64,000 nucleotides of DNA from Deltaproteobacteria bacterium (lineage in GTDB: Bacteria > Desulfobacterota > Desulfomonilia > UBA1062). Made by a program: the position numbers and the translations under genes. Where the stretch lies: positions 1-64,000 of the forward strand of contig JAHDRW010000020.1 of NCBI GenBank assembly GCA_018433085.1, written 5' to 3'. Below the pieces are notes generated by a model. That model saw only the letters and a list, made by a program, of their open reading frames with translations, made no database searches and was not told the DNA's origin. Below, piece by piece: positions 47,140 through 54,624 of this stretch (its first letter is position 1; every line of letters starts with the position of its first letter).

Positions 47140-49572
47140 ATGGATTGGATTAAGAGCATCTTCAAGAATACCGACGAGCAAAAACCTGTTACAAAGGATG
47201 AGTATCCCGAGATACTCCCCGTCCTTCCCCTCAAGGATGCCGTACTGATCCCGGAAGGGCTTCTCCCGCTGATCGTGTCGAACCCCGCGTCCATCTCCCT
47301 GGTCAAGGAGCTCTATGCAGACGACTCGCCCGTGGTGGCGGCGGGCATAAAGGACAGCGGCGAGAACGAGTCGGCACTGTGGGACAATCTCTACCGGATC
47401 GGGTGTATGGCGAAGATCACCAAGATCTCCCATACCAAGAAAGGCGAGCTGTCCATCATGATCCGGGGGATCCACAAGACCATCCTGGACGAGCGCATCT
47501 CCTCCGATCCGTACCTGAGGGTGCGGGTGACCTACCTTCGCGAGCATATGGAACCGGACAAAGAGGTTTTCGCCCTGGCGCACTCCATCCGGGACATCCT
47601 GAACAGCCTCGCACGCCTCTCGTACCACAACCTGGAGACCGTGCTGGTGAATCTCTCCAAGCTCAAGGACCCCGCCATTCTCCTGAGCACGGCCACCACG
47701 AACCTCCCCATCCCGGTGGCCAGGAAACAGCAGATCCTCGAGGAGAACGACTTCCACACCAAGTACACGCTCCTCCATGAGTCCCTTCTGGACGAGCTGG
47801 AGATCCTGGAGCTCTCCACGAAGATATCCGAGCGGGCCAAGGGCGAGATCAACAACGCCCAGCGCGAGTATTACCTCAGGCAGCAGCTCAAGGCCATCAA
47901 GAAGGAGCTGGGCGACACCCAGGGGGATATCGAGGACGAGATCGAAGAGTTGAAAAAAGAGATCGAGACCAAGGGGCTGCCCGAGGGGGTAAAGCGCGAG
48001 GTGGACAAGGACGTCAAGCGCATCGCCCGGATGCAGCCGGGCTCGTCCGAGTACGTCACCATCCGCACCTATCTCGACTGGATCCTGGACCTGCCCTGGC
48101 ACGAAAGGACCGAGGACGATCTCGAGATCCAGAACGTGGAGGATATCCTCAACCAGGATCACTTCGACCTGCGCAAGCCCAAAAAGCGGATACTCGAGTA
48201 CCTCTCCGTGAAGAAGCTGAAAAGCGATCTGAAAGGCCCCATCCTGTGCTTTGTGGGGCCCCCGGGGGTTGGCAAGACCTCCCTGGGCAAGTCCATAGCC
48301 CGGGCCATGGGCAGAAAATTCGTCCGCATCTCGCTCGGAGGCGTGCGTGACGAGGCAGAGATACGGGGCCACCGGAGAACCTATATCGGCGCCATGCCCG
48401 GCAGGATCATCGGCGGCATCAAGACGGCGCAGAGCACCAACCCGGTCTTCATGCTCGACGAGATCGACAAGCTCTCCCACGATATCCACGGAGACCCGGC
48501 ATCGGCCCTGCTGGAGGCCCTCGACCCGGAGCAAAACACCCATTTCGTGGACCACTACCTCAACGTGGACTACGACCTCTCCCAGGTGCTCTTCATCACG
48601 ACCGCCAATGTCATCGACACCATCCCGCCGGCGTTGAAAGACCGGATGGAGATCGTGGAGATCGAGGGATACACCCGCGAGGACAAGATCCAGATCGCCC
48701 GGCACTACCTGATTCCCCAGGAGATCGAGGCCAACGGGCTCACGGGCCGGGAGATCGATTTCACCGGCGAGGCGGTCGACCATATCATCCGGTCGTATAC
48801 CCGGGAGTCCGGGGTGAGGAGCCTCAAGCGCGAGATCGCCTCCTGCCTGCGGGTGATCGCCTCTCAGGTGGCAAAACAGGGAGGGGAAAGCTTCGTGGTG
48901 GACAAGCCCTTTGTGGAACAAGCCCTGGGACCCGTGCACTTCCTTCCCGAGGCCAAGCACCGGACCCGTGTGCCGGGCGTCGCCACCGGGCTTGCGTGGA
49001 CCCCCTATGGAGGAGTGATCCTCTTCGTAGAGTCGGCCCTGGTGGAAGGCAAGGACGAGATGATCCTTACGGGCCAGATGGGCGAGGTGATGAAGGAATC
49101 GGCCAGAATAGCCTTGAGTATCATAAAGGGCTCGACCCGGCCCATCCAGCAGGGCAAGGGCATCCATATCCATGTACCGGCCGGGGCCATCCCCAAGGAC
49201 GGTCCGTCCGCCGGCGTCACCCTGGTGACCTCACTCATATCGCTGGTCACCGGCAAGGTCGTGCGGGAAAACCTGGCCATGACCGGCGAGATCACCCTGC
49301 GGGGCGTGGTCCTGCCCGTGGGAGGCATCAAGGAGAAGGTGCTGGCAGCACGCCGGGCAGACATAACCGAGATCATCCTGCCCAGGATGAATGAAAAGGA
49401 CCTGGGTGACATCGAACCGGACGTGATCCGGGACCTCACGATCCACTACGTGGAAAACATCGGCGAGGTCATCGAGCTGGCCTTCCCGGACGCCAAGGAG
49501 GAGATCCTTCCCCTGGTGCCGGTGTTCGAGCTCAAGGATGACGGCGCGATCAAGCCTTCTGTGAGAGTCTAG
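47140..49572 (+). CDS. lon: ATP-dependent endopeptidase La
   Basis: An 810-residue LonA protease. N-terminal substrate domain (about 25-300) with a central coiled coil ('AQREYYLRQQLKAIKKELGD'); AAA+ module with Walker A 'GPPGVGKTS' at 373-381 and Walker B 'VFMLDEIDK'; C-terminal serine-lysine protease domain with Ser690 in 'GPSAGVTL' and Lys733 in 'GGIKEKVLAARR', spaced exactly as in E. coli. There is no transmembrane insertion, so it is cytoplasmic LonA. It follows the short glmU by 35 bases. Its 3' end overlaps the convergent hemL gene by 23 bases, and no terminator lies between them. Confidence 0.98.
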   Translation: MDWIKSIFKNTDEQKPVTKDEYPEILPVLPLKDAVLIPEGLLPLIVSNPASISLVKELYADDSPVVAAGIKDSGENESALWDNLYRIGCMAKITKISHTKKGELSIMIRGIHKTILDERISSDPYLRVRVTYLREHMEPDKEVFALAHSIRDILNSLARLSYHNLETVLVNLSKLKDPAILLSTATTNLPIPVARKQQILEENDFHTKYTLLHESLLDELEILELSTKISERAKGEINNAQREYYLRQQLKAIKKELGDTQGDIEDEIEELKKEIETKGLPEGVKREVDKDVKRIARMQPGSSEYVTIRTYLDWILDLPWHERTEDDLEIQNVEDILNQDHFDLRKPKKRILEYLSVKKLKSDLKGPILCFVGPPGVGKTSLGKSIARAMGRKFVRISLGGVRDEAEIRGHRRTYIGAMPGRIIGGIKTAQSTNPVFMLDEIDKLSHDIHGDPASALLEALDPEQNTHFVDHYLNVDYDLSQVLFITTANVIDTIPPALKDRMEIVEIEGYTREDKIQIARHYLIPQEIEANGLTGREIDFTGEAVDHIIRSYTRESGVRSLKREIASCLRVIASQVAKQGGESFVVDKPFVEQALGPVHFLPEAKHRTRVPGVATGLAWTPYGGVILFVESALVEGKDEMILTGQMGEVMKESARIALSIIKGSTRPIQQGKGIHIHVPAGAIPKDGPSAGVTLVTSLISLVTGKVVRENLAMTGEITLRGVVLPVGGIKEKVLAARRADITEIILPRMNEKDLGDIEPDVIRDLTIHYVENIGEVIELAFPDAKEEILPLVPVFELKDDGAIKPSVRV

Positions 49573-50836
49573 CCATACACGTGCGCGCCGCCGTTGCAAC
49601 GGCATCGAGTACGTCCGGGGTGTGGGCGGCGCTCACGAACATGGCCTCGAAGGGCGAGGGCGCGAGGTAAACCCCCTGATCCAGCATGAGGTGGAAGAAT
49701 CGGGCGTATTTCTGCGCGTCGCACGCCATGACCTGCTCGAACGTTTCTACCGGCCCTTCCGAAAAAAACAATCCGGCCATGCTCCCCAGACGATTGACCT
49801 TAAGAGCGATGCCTGCGTCGCGGGCGGATTCCTCCATGCCCGCCGCCAGCCCTGCCAGTGAACGGTCCAGGGCCGGATAGGGATTCTCCCTCTTGAGTAT
49901 CGTAAGAGTCGCCAGCCCCGCCGTGACGGCCAGAGGGTTCCCCGCAAGGGTGCCGGCCTGGTAGACCGGGCCTTCAGGGGCGAGCAGCGACATGATGTCG
50001 GCCCTTCCGCCGAAGGCGCCCACCGGCATTCCCCCGCCGATGATCTTGCCCAGGCAGGTGAGATCGGGCCTGATTCCCTCCATGTCCTGGTACCCGCCGT
50101 AGCGGAACCTGAAGCCCGTGATCACCTCGTCGAAGATCAGCAGCGCCCCATGCTCCCGGGTGATCTCCCGGAGGCTCTCCAGAAAACCCTCACGGGGGAG
50201 CACGACGTTCATGTTCCCGGCCACCGGCTCCACGATTACCGCGGCAACCCGGGAGCCGTGCGCGGCCATGAATGTCCGGAGAGCCTCCGCGTCGTTATAG
50301 GGGAGCACGGCCGTGGTGGATGCAATGGCCCCGGGCACGCCCGAGGTATCGGGGACGCCGAAGGTGAGCGCCCCTGAGCCTGCCTTGGCCAGAAGGCTGT
50401 CCACGTGCCCGTGATAACACCCCTCGAACTTGACGACGAGATCCCGGGAGGTGAATGCCCGGGCGAGCCGGACAGCGCTCATGGTCGCCTCGGTGCCGGA
50501 GTTGACGAGTCTCACCTTGTCCATGGAGGGGACCGCGGCGCACAGCCGCTCGGCCATCTCCACCTCGAGCTCGGTGGGTGCCCCAAAGCTCATCCCCCTG
50601 CCCGCCTGCCTGCTCACGGCCTCCACCACCTCCGGATGGGAGTGCCCGAGGATCATGGGCCCCCAGGAGAGCACGTGATCGATGTATCTTTTTCCTTCGG
50701 CATCGACCAGGTAGGGACCTTTCGCCTCCCTGATGAATCTTGGCGTGCCGCCCACCTTGCCGAAGGCCCTCACCGGAGAGTTCACCCCTGAAGGAATATG
50801 TGCCTTTGCCCGCTCGAATAGCTCAGCATTCTTCAC
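49550..50836 (-). CDS. hemL: Glutamate-1-semialdehyde 2,1-aminomutase
   Basis: A 428-residue PLP enzyme that converts glutamate-1-semialdehyde to 5-aminolevulinate in the C5 route to tetrapyrroles. The PLP-binding Lys264 lies in 'LGKIIGGGMPVGAFGG', preceded by 'LLIFDEVITGFRF'; 'VNSGTEATMSAVRLARAFTSRD' is the cofactor phosphate region and 'SGVNSPVRAFGKVGGTPRF' the family N-terminus. Its start overlaps the upstream ahbB-like gene by 14 bases, linking ALA formation and siroheme decarboxylation in one transcript. Confidence 0.97.
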   Translation of the reverse strand: MKNAELFERAKAHIPSGVNSPVRAFGKVGGTPRFIREAKGPYLVDAEGKRYIDHVLSWGPMILGHSHPEVVEAVSRQAGRGMSFGAPTELEVEMAERLCAAVPSMDKVRLVNSGTEATMSAVRLARAFTSRDLVVKFEGCYHGHVDSLLAKAGSGALTFGVPDTSGVPGAIASTTAVLPYNDAEALRTFMAAHGSRVAAVIVEPVAGNMNVVLPREGFLESLREITREHGALLIFDEVITGFRFRYGGYQDMEGIRPDLTCLGKIIGGGMPVGAFGGRADIMSLLAPEGPVYQAGTLAGNPLAVTAGLATLTILKRENPYPALDRSLAGLAAGMEESARDAGIALKVNRLGSMAGLFFSEGPVETFEQVMACDAQKYARFFHLMLDQGVYLAPSPFEAMFVSAAHTPDVLDAVATAARTCMARLSQKA

Positions 50837-51311
50837 TGCTTTCCTCCCTGATATAGTTCATGGATGATTTCTTCAGTTCTCTGAGGCTCCAGTATACTCG
50901 GTACCTGCCGATGCCGAGCGCAGACGAAACCTCCCCGATGATGCGGAGAACCTCGTCGTCCGTCCTGCCGTGAATCATGGAAAAGAGATTGTACTCACCG
51001 AAGCCGGGGCGCTCGTAGCAGTGGGAGATCTCCTGCCGGGAAGCGAGCTCGCGCCCGATCCGGTCGACCTGCTCCCAGGGCACGGCCCACACGACCATGG
51101 CGCCCGAGGAAAAACCGGCTTGCCGGTGGCGCAGTATGGCCTTGATGCTCCGGATGATTCCCCACTGCTTGAGCAGCTCAAGCCGGGAGATGAGCTCGGT
51201 CGGCTCGATGCCGAGCGTCTGAGCCCAGGCATCGAAAGGCCTTTTCCCTGCCGGCAGGTCATCCTGAACAAGCTCGAGGAGCTTCTTGTCAATCTTGTCG
51301 ACTCTCTTCAT
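50823..51311 (-). CDS. ahbB: Siroheme decarboxylase subunit (AhbB-like, Lrp/AsnC family)
   Basis: A 162-residue protein with an AsnC-type helix-turn-helix (about 5-60) and a RAM-like domain. The segments 'AILRHRQAGFSSGAMVVWAVP', 'EISHCYERPGFGEYNLFSMIHGR' and 'YWSLRELKKSSMNYI' match AhbB/NirG-H siroheme decarboxylases rather than true Lrp regulators. AhbA-AhbB decarboxylate siroheme to didecarboxysiroheme in the alternative haem route of sulfate reducers and archaea (also used for haem d1). Coupling to hemL supports this. ahbA, ahbC and ahbD are not in the window. Assignment of B rather than A is by remembered similarity. Confidence 0.8.
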   Translation of the reverse strand: MKRVDKIDKKLLELVQDDLPAGKRPFDAWAQTLGIEPTELISRLELLKQWGIIRSIKAILRHRQAGFSSGAMVVWAVPWEQVDRIGRELASRQEISHCYERPGFGEYNLFSMIHGRTDDEVLRIIGEVSSALGIGRYRVYWSLRELKKSSMNYIREESSEEC

Positions 51312-51639
51312 GATAAAGAATCTACACCTATTTCCGGAAAAGGTTCAACCCTGAAGCCCTCGACCCTGGGCCTGCAGATGATCGAGACGCCATCGGCATA
51401 CCGGCCGGCAAGCCCTTCTTAAGTGAAAAAACGGCCGTTTTTGGTTTTCCCGCACAGCTCCGATACACGGTGTGAGTAATGAGTTGATCCATATTGAGAT
51501 GACATTTGCGTGCATTATCAGCAACTTAATTATAACGTTATAAAATAACGGGAAAAGAGTCCTATAAAAAAACCTACTTGCATTATGAATCACTATTCAG
51601 TAATATGCATGAGACGTCGATACCCCGGGGCATAGGACA
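51312..51639. other. AT-rich control region between ahbB and the atp cluster
   Basis: This divergent intergenic region is noticeably AT-rich against its surroundings. It contains a perfect AAAAACGGCCGTTTTT palindrome (51427-51442), which may be a terminator-like hairpin, a 14-base palindrome TTATAACGTTATAA (51530-51543), and the likely atpZ promoter at 51578-51606. No gene is seen. Confidence 0.6.
51578..51606 (+). promoter_or_regulatory. Sigma-70-type promoter for the F0 cluster
   Basis: TTGCAT and TAATAT are exactly 17 bases apart, in AT-rich DNA, about 34 bases before the atpZ ATG. A TTATAACGTTATAA palindrome lies about 35 bases upstream of the -35 box and could be an operator. Confidence 0.65.
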
Positions 51640-51888
51640 ATGGACGATAAGGATAAGAGAAAGATGTACCTTACGGTTGCCGATTTGAGCACCATGGGAA
51701 TCGCCATGGTGTTGTGCATCGTCCTTGGTCTGGCGGCAGGTTTCTATCTGGACAGAACGTTCGGGACAGAGCCCATCCTCACCCTGGTGTTCATCTTCGG
51801 CGGCATCCTCGCAGGGTTCCGGATCATGTACAAAACCTACATGAGATTCTTCAACGAAGGGAAGTCCGATGATCCCGATCACGAGTAA
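51640..51888 (+). CDS. atpZ: AtpZ-type F0F1 ATPase accessory protein
   Basis: An 82-residue membrane protein with two helices (about 13-38 and 44-65). The spacing and sequence 'ADLSTMGIAMVLCIVLGLAAGFYLDRTFG ... ILTLVFIFGGILAGFRIMYKTY' match the AtpZ/AtpI family that precedes F0 genes and helps assemble the c-ring. Its last 20 bases overlap the next gene. Confidence 0.88.
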   Translation: MDDKDKRKMYLTVADLSTMGIAMVLCIVLGLAAGFYLDRTFGTEPILTLVFIFGGILAGFRIMYKTYMRFFNEGKSDDPDHE

Positions 51889-52255
51889 GGACCCGGTACA
51901 GAAACGCATCGAAATCATCTCCGCCGGCATCTGGCTTCTGCTGTGCCTGGCGAGTCTCCTTGTCATGGGCAGGCACTTCGCCTCCGGGGTCTTTATCGGC
52001 GGGGTGGTGTGCATAATTAATTACCAGTGGCTCTACCGGCATGCAAAGGCCGCCGTCACCCTTACCGCCCGGCAGGGAAGGTCGTTCATGGCCAGGCGCT
52101 ACGTCATCAGACTGCTCACCACGGGAGCCGTCCTCTACCTGCTGATCGCCTATGTGAAAGTGGATATTATCGGGCTCCTGCTCGGGTTGTCCGTCATCAT
52201 CCTGGGTATCATGAGCTACGCATGTTTCACGTATATATTCGAGGGAGGGAACTGA
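51869..52255 (+). CDS. atpI: ATP synthase subunit I (AtpI)
   Basis: A 128-residue protein with four predicted membrane helices, typical of the AtpI group that acts as a chaperone for c-ring assembly and possibly in Mg or Ca uptake. Motif content is weak; identification rests on size, topology ('IIGLLLGLSVIILGIMSYACFTYIFEGGN') and position between atpZ and atpB. One base separates its stop from the atpB ATG. Confidence 0.85.
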   Translation: MIPITSKDPVQKRIEIISAGIWLLLCLASLLVMGRHFASGVFIGGVVCIINYQWLYRHAKAAVTLTARQGRSFMARRYVIRLLTTGAVLYLLIAYVKVDIIGLLLGLSVIILGIMSYACFTYIFEGGN

Positions 52256-52256
52256 T

Positions 52257-52964
52257 ATGGAACACGGCTATCTTGTCTTGGATTTTATCAACAAACCTCT
52301 TTACCACTTTCTGCACGAGAACTTCCATCTCACCGACGGCAACCACATGATCCAGGTCACCTTCACGTGGTTCTATATGATCGTCATCATCCTGCTGTCG
52401 TTCCTCGTGGCGCGAAGCATCAAGCTGGTGCCCGGAAGGCTTCAGAACTTCCTCGAGGTAGTTATCAGCGGGCTCAAAGGGTTGCTGGTGGACACCATGG
52501 GTGAGAAGGGGATGATCTTTTTTCCGCTCATGGCCACGATCTTCCTCTTCATACTCGTGTGCAACCTGGGCGGCATCATCCCGGGGTTCTATTCTCCCAC
52601 CGCCAATCTCAACACCAATCTCTCCATGGCGCTGACGGTCTTCCTCCTCACCCACATCATCGGCGTGAAGATCCACGGCGCAAAATACGTCAAGCAGTTC
52701 TTCGGGCCCGTCTGGTGGATGGCGCCGATCATGTTCCCGGTGGAGGTGATCGGCCATCTCGCGCGGCCCCTGTCCCTGACCATGCGGCTTTTCGGGAACA
52801 TCTTCGGCGAGGATCTGGTGCTCATCGTGCTGCTTTTCCTCGTTCCCTTCCTGATGCCCATCCCCATGCTCGTGCTCATGCTCTTCACCTCTCTCCTCCA
52901 GGCCTTCGTATTTACCCTGCTCGCGATGATGTACATCAGCGGGGCAATGGAGGAGGGGCATTAA
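52257..52964 (+). CDS. atpB: F0 ATP synthase subunit a
   Basis: A 235-residue integral protein that forms the ion half-channels against the c-ring. 'RPLSLTMRLFGNIFGEDLVL' contains the essential Arg and 'LLQAFVFTLLAMMYISGAMEEGH' is the conserved final helix. About five membrane helices. It is followed by a 130-base gap and atpE; no F1 or b-subunit gene follows, so F0 and F1 genes are split as in other deltaproteobacteria. Confidence 0.97.
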   Translation: MEHGYLVLDFINKPLYHFLHENFHLTDGNHMIQVTFTWFYMIVIILLSFLVARSIKLVPGRLQNFLEVVISGLKGLLVDTMGEKGMIFFPLMATIFLFILVCNLGGIIPGFYSPTANLNTNLSMALTVFLLTHIIGVKIHGAKYVKQFFGPVWWMAPIMFPVEVIGHLARPLSLTMRLFGNIFGEDLVLIVLLFLVPFLMPIPMLVLMLFTSLLQAFVFTLLAMMYISGAMEEGH

Positions 52965-53094
52965 ACAACAATTGCCGCTTCCGATGGTACGGCCTGCTCA
53001 CTGCTGCATCGGAGAATGAGAGCTGGTGGGGCATGAGGTTGCCCGCTGGCTTTTTCATAATATGACAGTGAAAACAAAACATTAGGAGGACTTT

Positions 53095-53448
53095 ATGAAA
53101 AAGGTTTTTTATTCGCTGGGGGCTTCAGCATTCTTCGTGATGATCTTCGCAACCATGGCCTTCGCCCAGGAGGGTGGCGCCGGTCCTGAGGCAATCCAGT
53201 TCTTCAGCTGGGTCGCCGTAGCCACCGGAATCGGCATGGGCATCGCGGCCGTGGGAACCGGCATCGGGCAGGGTCACGGCGTGCAGGGGGCATGCGACGG
53301 CATCGCCCGGAATCCCGAGGCATCGGGCAAGATACTGACGGCACTCATCCTCGGTCTGGCAATGATCGAGTCTCTGGCCATTTACGCACTCGTTATAGAG
53401 CTCATCCTGCTCTATGCAAACCCCTTCCTTCAGTACATCGTGGGATAA
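53095..53448 (+). CDS. atpE: F0 ATP synthase subunit c
   Basis: A 117-residue hairpin subunit, longer than most because of an N-terminal hydrophobic leader ending 'MAFAQEGG', which may be cleaved. The first ring helix has '[23 protein letters not shown]' and the second '[25 protein letters not shown]'. Gln in 'GIGQG' and the Glu-Ser pair in 'MIES' match the Na-binding ligands of Na-translocating c-subunits (Gln32, Glu65, Ser66 in Ilyobacter), but the next residue is Leu instead of Thr. The coupling ion is therefore uncertain. A strong AGGAGG site precedes the ATG. Confidence 0.96.
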   Translation: MKKVFYSLGASAFFVMIFATMAFAQEGGAGPEAIQFFSWVAVATGIGMGIAAVGTGIGQGHGVQGACDGIARNPEASGKILTALILGLAMIESLAIYALVIELILLYANPFLQYIVG

Positions 53449-54041
53449 GACGACAGAAGACCCGGGGCAGTCTCTTACAGGAGGCTGCCCCGATGGCATA
53501 AAGGTTTTAAGCCTCTTCCTTTCAGTCCTTTCTCCAGCCGGGACGTAGAGGGCCATATCGCTCCCATGCGCCCCCGGCGTCATGTCTTCGCGAACGACCT
53601 AGAAGCTGCCCTTGAAAAAGGAGAACGGCACTCTGCCCCGGAGACCGTACGGAGAGGAACAACCCATATGCAATGCCTGCAATCAGAGGACCCGTGCAGC
53701 GGGATAAACCCGGCTGTTCACCGGCCTCACCTCAGCCCCCGGTGAGAAAAGCCTGAAGGTCGTCCTGTATATATACCTGGAGAGAGATGATCGCAGAAGG
53801 CAGACGGCCGAGGGTTTGCAAAGACAGGCGCCCGACTTGAGAAGACCGCTGTTCCGTTCCCGTATGGAGATGTGTGCCCCGGCAAAAAACCGCACGCAGT
53901 GTCCATTGCGGGTTCACAGGGTGCAGGAACCACCCCGGAGTCGGCCGGGGCGGCAACCCGCGGGTTCCGCCCTGCGCTCCCTATCCCCCGGACTCTTTCC
54001 CGGATCCGGTTCGCCCCGGGGGCTTCAAGGGGTTTGAGACC
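53449..54041. other. 593-base region without a recognisable gene
   Basis: It lies between two converging genes (atpE and a small membrane protein). Apart from the hairpin just after atpE I find no supported reading frame: candidate frames lack ribosome sites and have biased, Arg/Pro-rich compositions expected from GC-rich non-coding DNA. No RNA-gene signature was spotted. Confidence 0.45.
53463..53492. terminator. Hairpin after atpE
   Basis: CGGGGCAG pairs perfectly with CTGCCCCG, extended inside by CTC/GAG. No T-run follows, so it may be a Rho-assisted stop or an mRNA-stabilising stem for the highly expressed c-subunit. Confidence 0.5.
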
Positions 54042-54281
54042 TTACATGCCGATGAGGGCCTTGACCTTGTTCCTCCGCTCGTCATCCGAGAAAAGGAACA
54101 CGAGGACGCCCCCCGTGACCGCGGCGAGCGACAGCGGCCTGATAAAAAACCGTAAGACCGACATGACGAGGGACATCGCCCCCCCGATGATTCCGAAGAT
54201 GACGATATCGGCGAGGATGAACTTGACGAGCTTGAACGGAAAAAGGATTGCACCCTTGATGAAGCGGAAAAGAAAACCCAT
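54042..54281 (-). CDS. Small hydrophobic membrane protein
   Basis: A 79-residue protein with two or three membrane segments ('FKLVKFILADIVIFGIIGGAMSLVMSVL', 'LAAVTGGVLVFLFS') and a basic tail ('DDERRNKVKALIGM'). A good GGAGG site precedes ATG 54281. It lies 57 bases after csrA on the same strand and may belong to the flagellar transcript. Family not recognised. Confidence 0.65.
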   Translation of the reverse strand: MGFLFRFIKGAILFPFKLVKFILADIVIFGIIGGAMSLVMSVLRFFIRPLSLAAVTGGVLVFLFSDDERRNKVKALIGM

Positions 54282-54338
54282 GAAAGATACCTCCTGTGTT
54301 TACTCTATTCTTAAATATAGTGTTCCGGCAATCGGGCC

Positions 54339-54578
54339 TCAAGAATTCTTCTTGATCATGATGAGCTCTTGAGCAGCCCCCAGGGAGTCCTTGGAGACGA
54401 GCGCTGCGCGCCGGTTTTCCTCCTGGATCTTGAGATAGATCTCTTCCCGGTGTACCTCGACGTTCTTCGGGGCGCGAATGCCGAGCTTGACCTGCGTCCC
54501 CTTGATCTCCACGACGGAGATCTGGATATCGTCTCCTATCGCTACGGTTTCTCCGACTTTCCGGGTGAGTATCAGCAA
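54339..54578 (-). CDS. csrA: Carbon storage regulator CsrA
   Basis: A 79-residue RNA-binding dimer that blocks or stabilises mRNAs at GGA motifs. The sequence '[22 protein letters not shown]' and '[19 protein letters not shown]' is canonical, with an extended C-terminal tail (about 57-79). It starts at TTG 54578. Its GGGGGGA ribosome site contains a GGA triplet, so self-repression is plausible. It lies 46 bases after flgK, consistent with CsrA control of late flagellar genes. Confidence 0.95.
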   Translation of the reverse strand: MLILTRKVGETVAIGDDIQISVVEIKGTQVKLGIRAPKNVEVHREEIYLKIQEENRRAALVSKDSLGAAQELIMIKKNS

Positions 54579-54624
54579 TCATCCCCCCTGAACACAGCCC
54601 TTTTTGGGTGGGAATACTACCTGA

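Noticed and set aside
46744-49173. An 809-codon open frame on the strand opposite lon
   Set aside because: High GC and codon bias leave long empty antisense frames. The product has no recognisable domain and an odd Asp/Gly/His/Leu composition, while the lon frame is fully diagnostic.
50823-51311. Annotation as an Lrp/AsnC transcription regulator
   Set aside because: The HCYERP...YNLFSMIHGR and AMVVW segments and the overlap with hemL fit a siroheme decarboxylase better.
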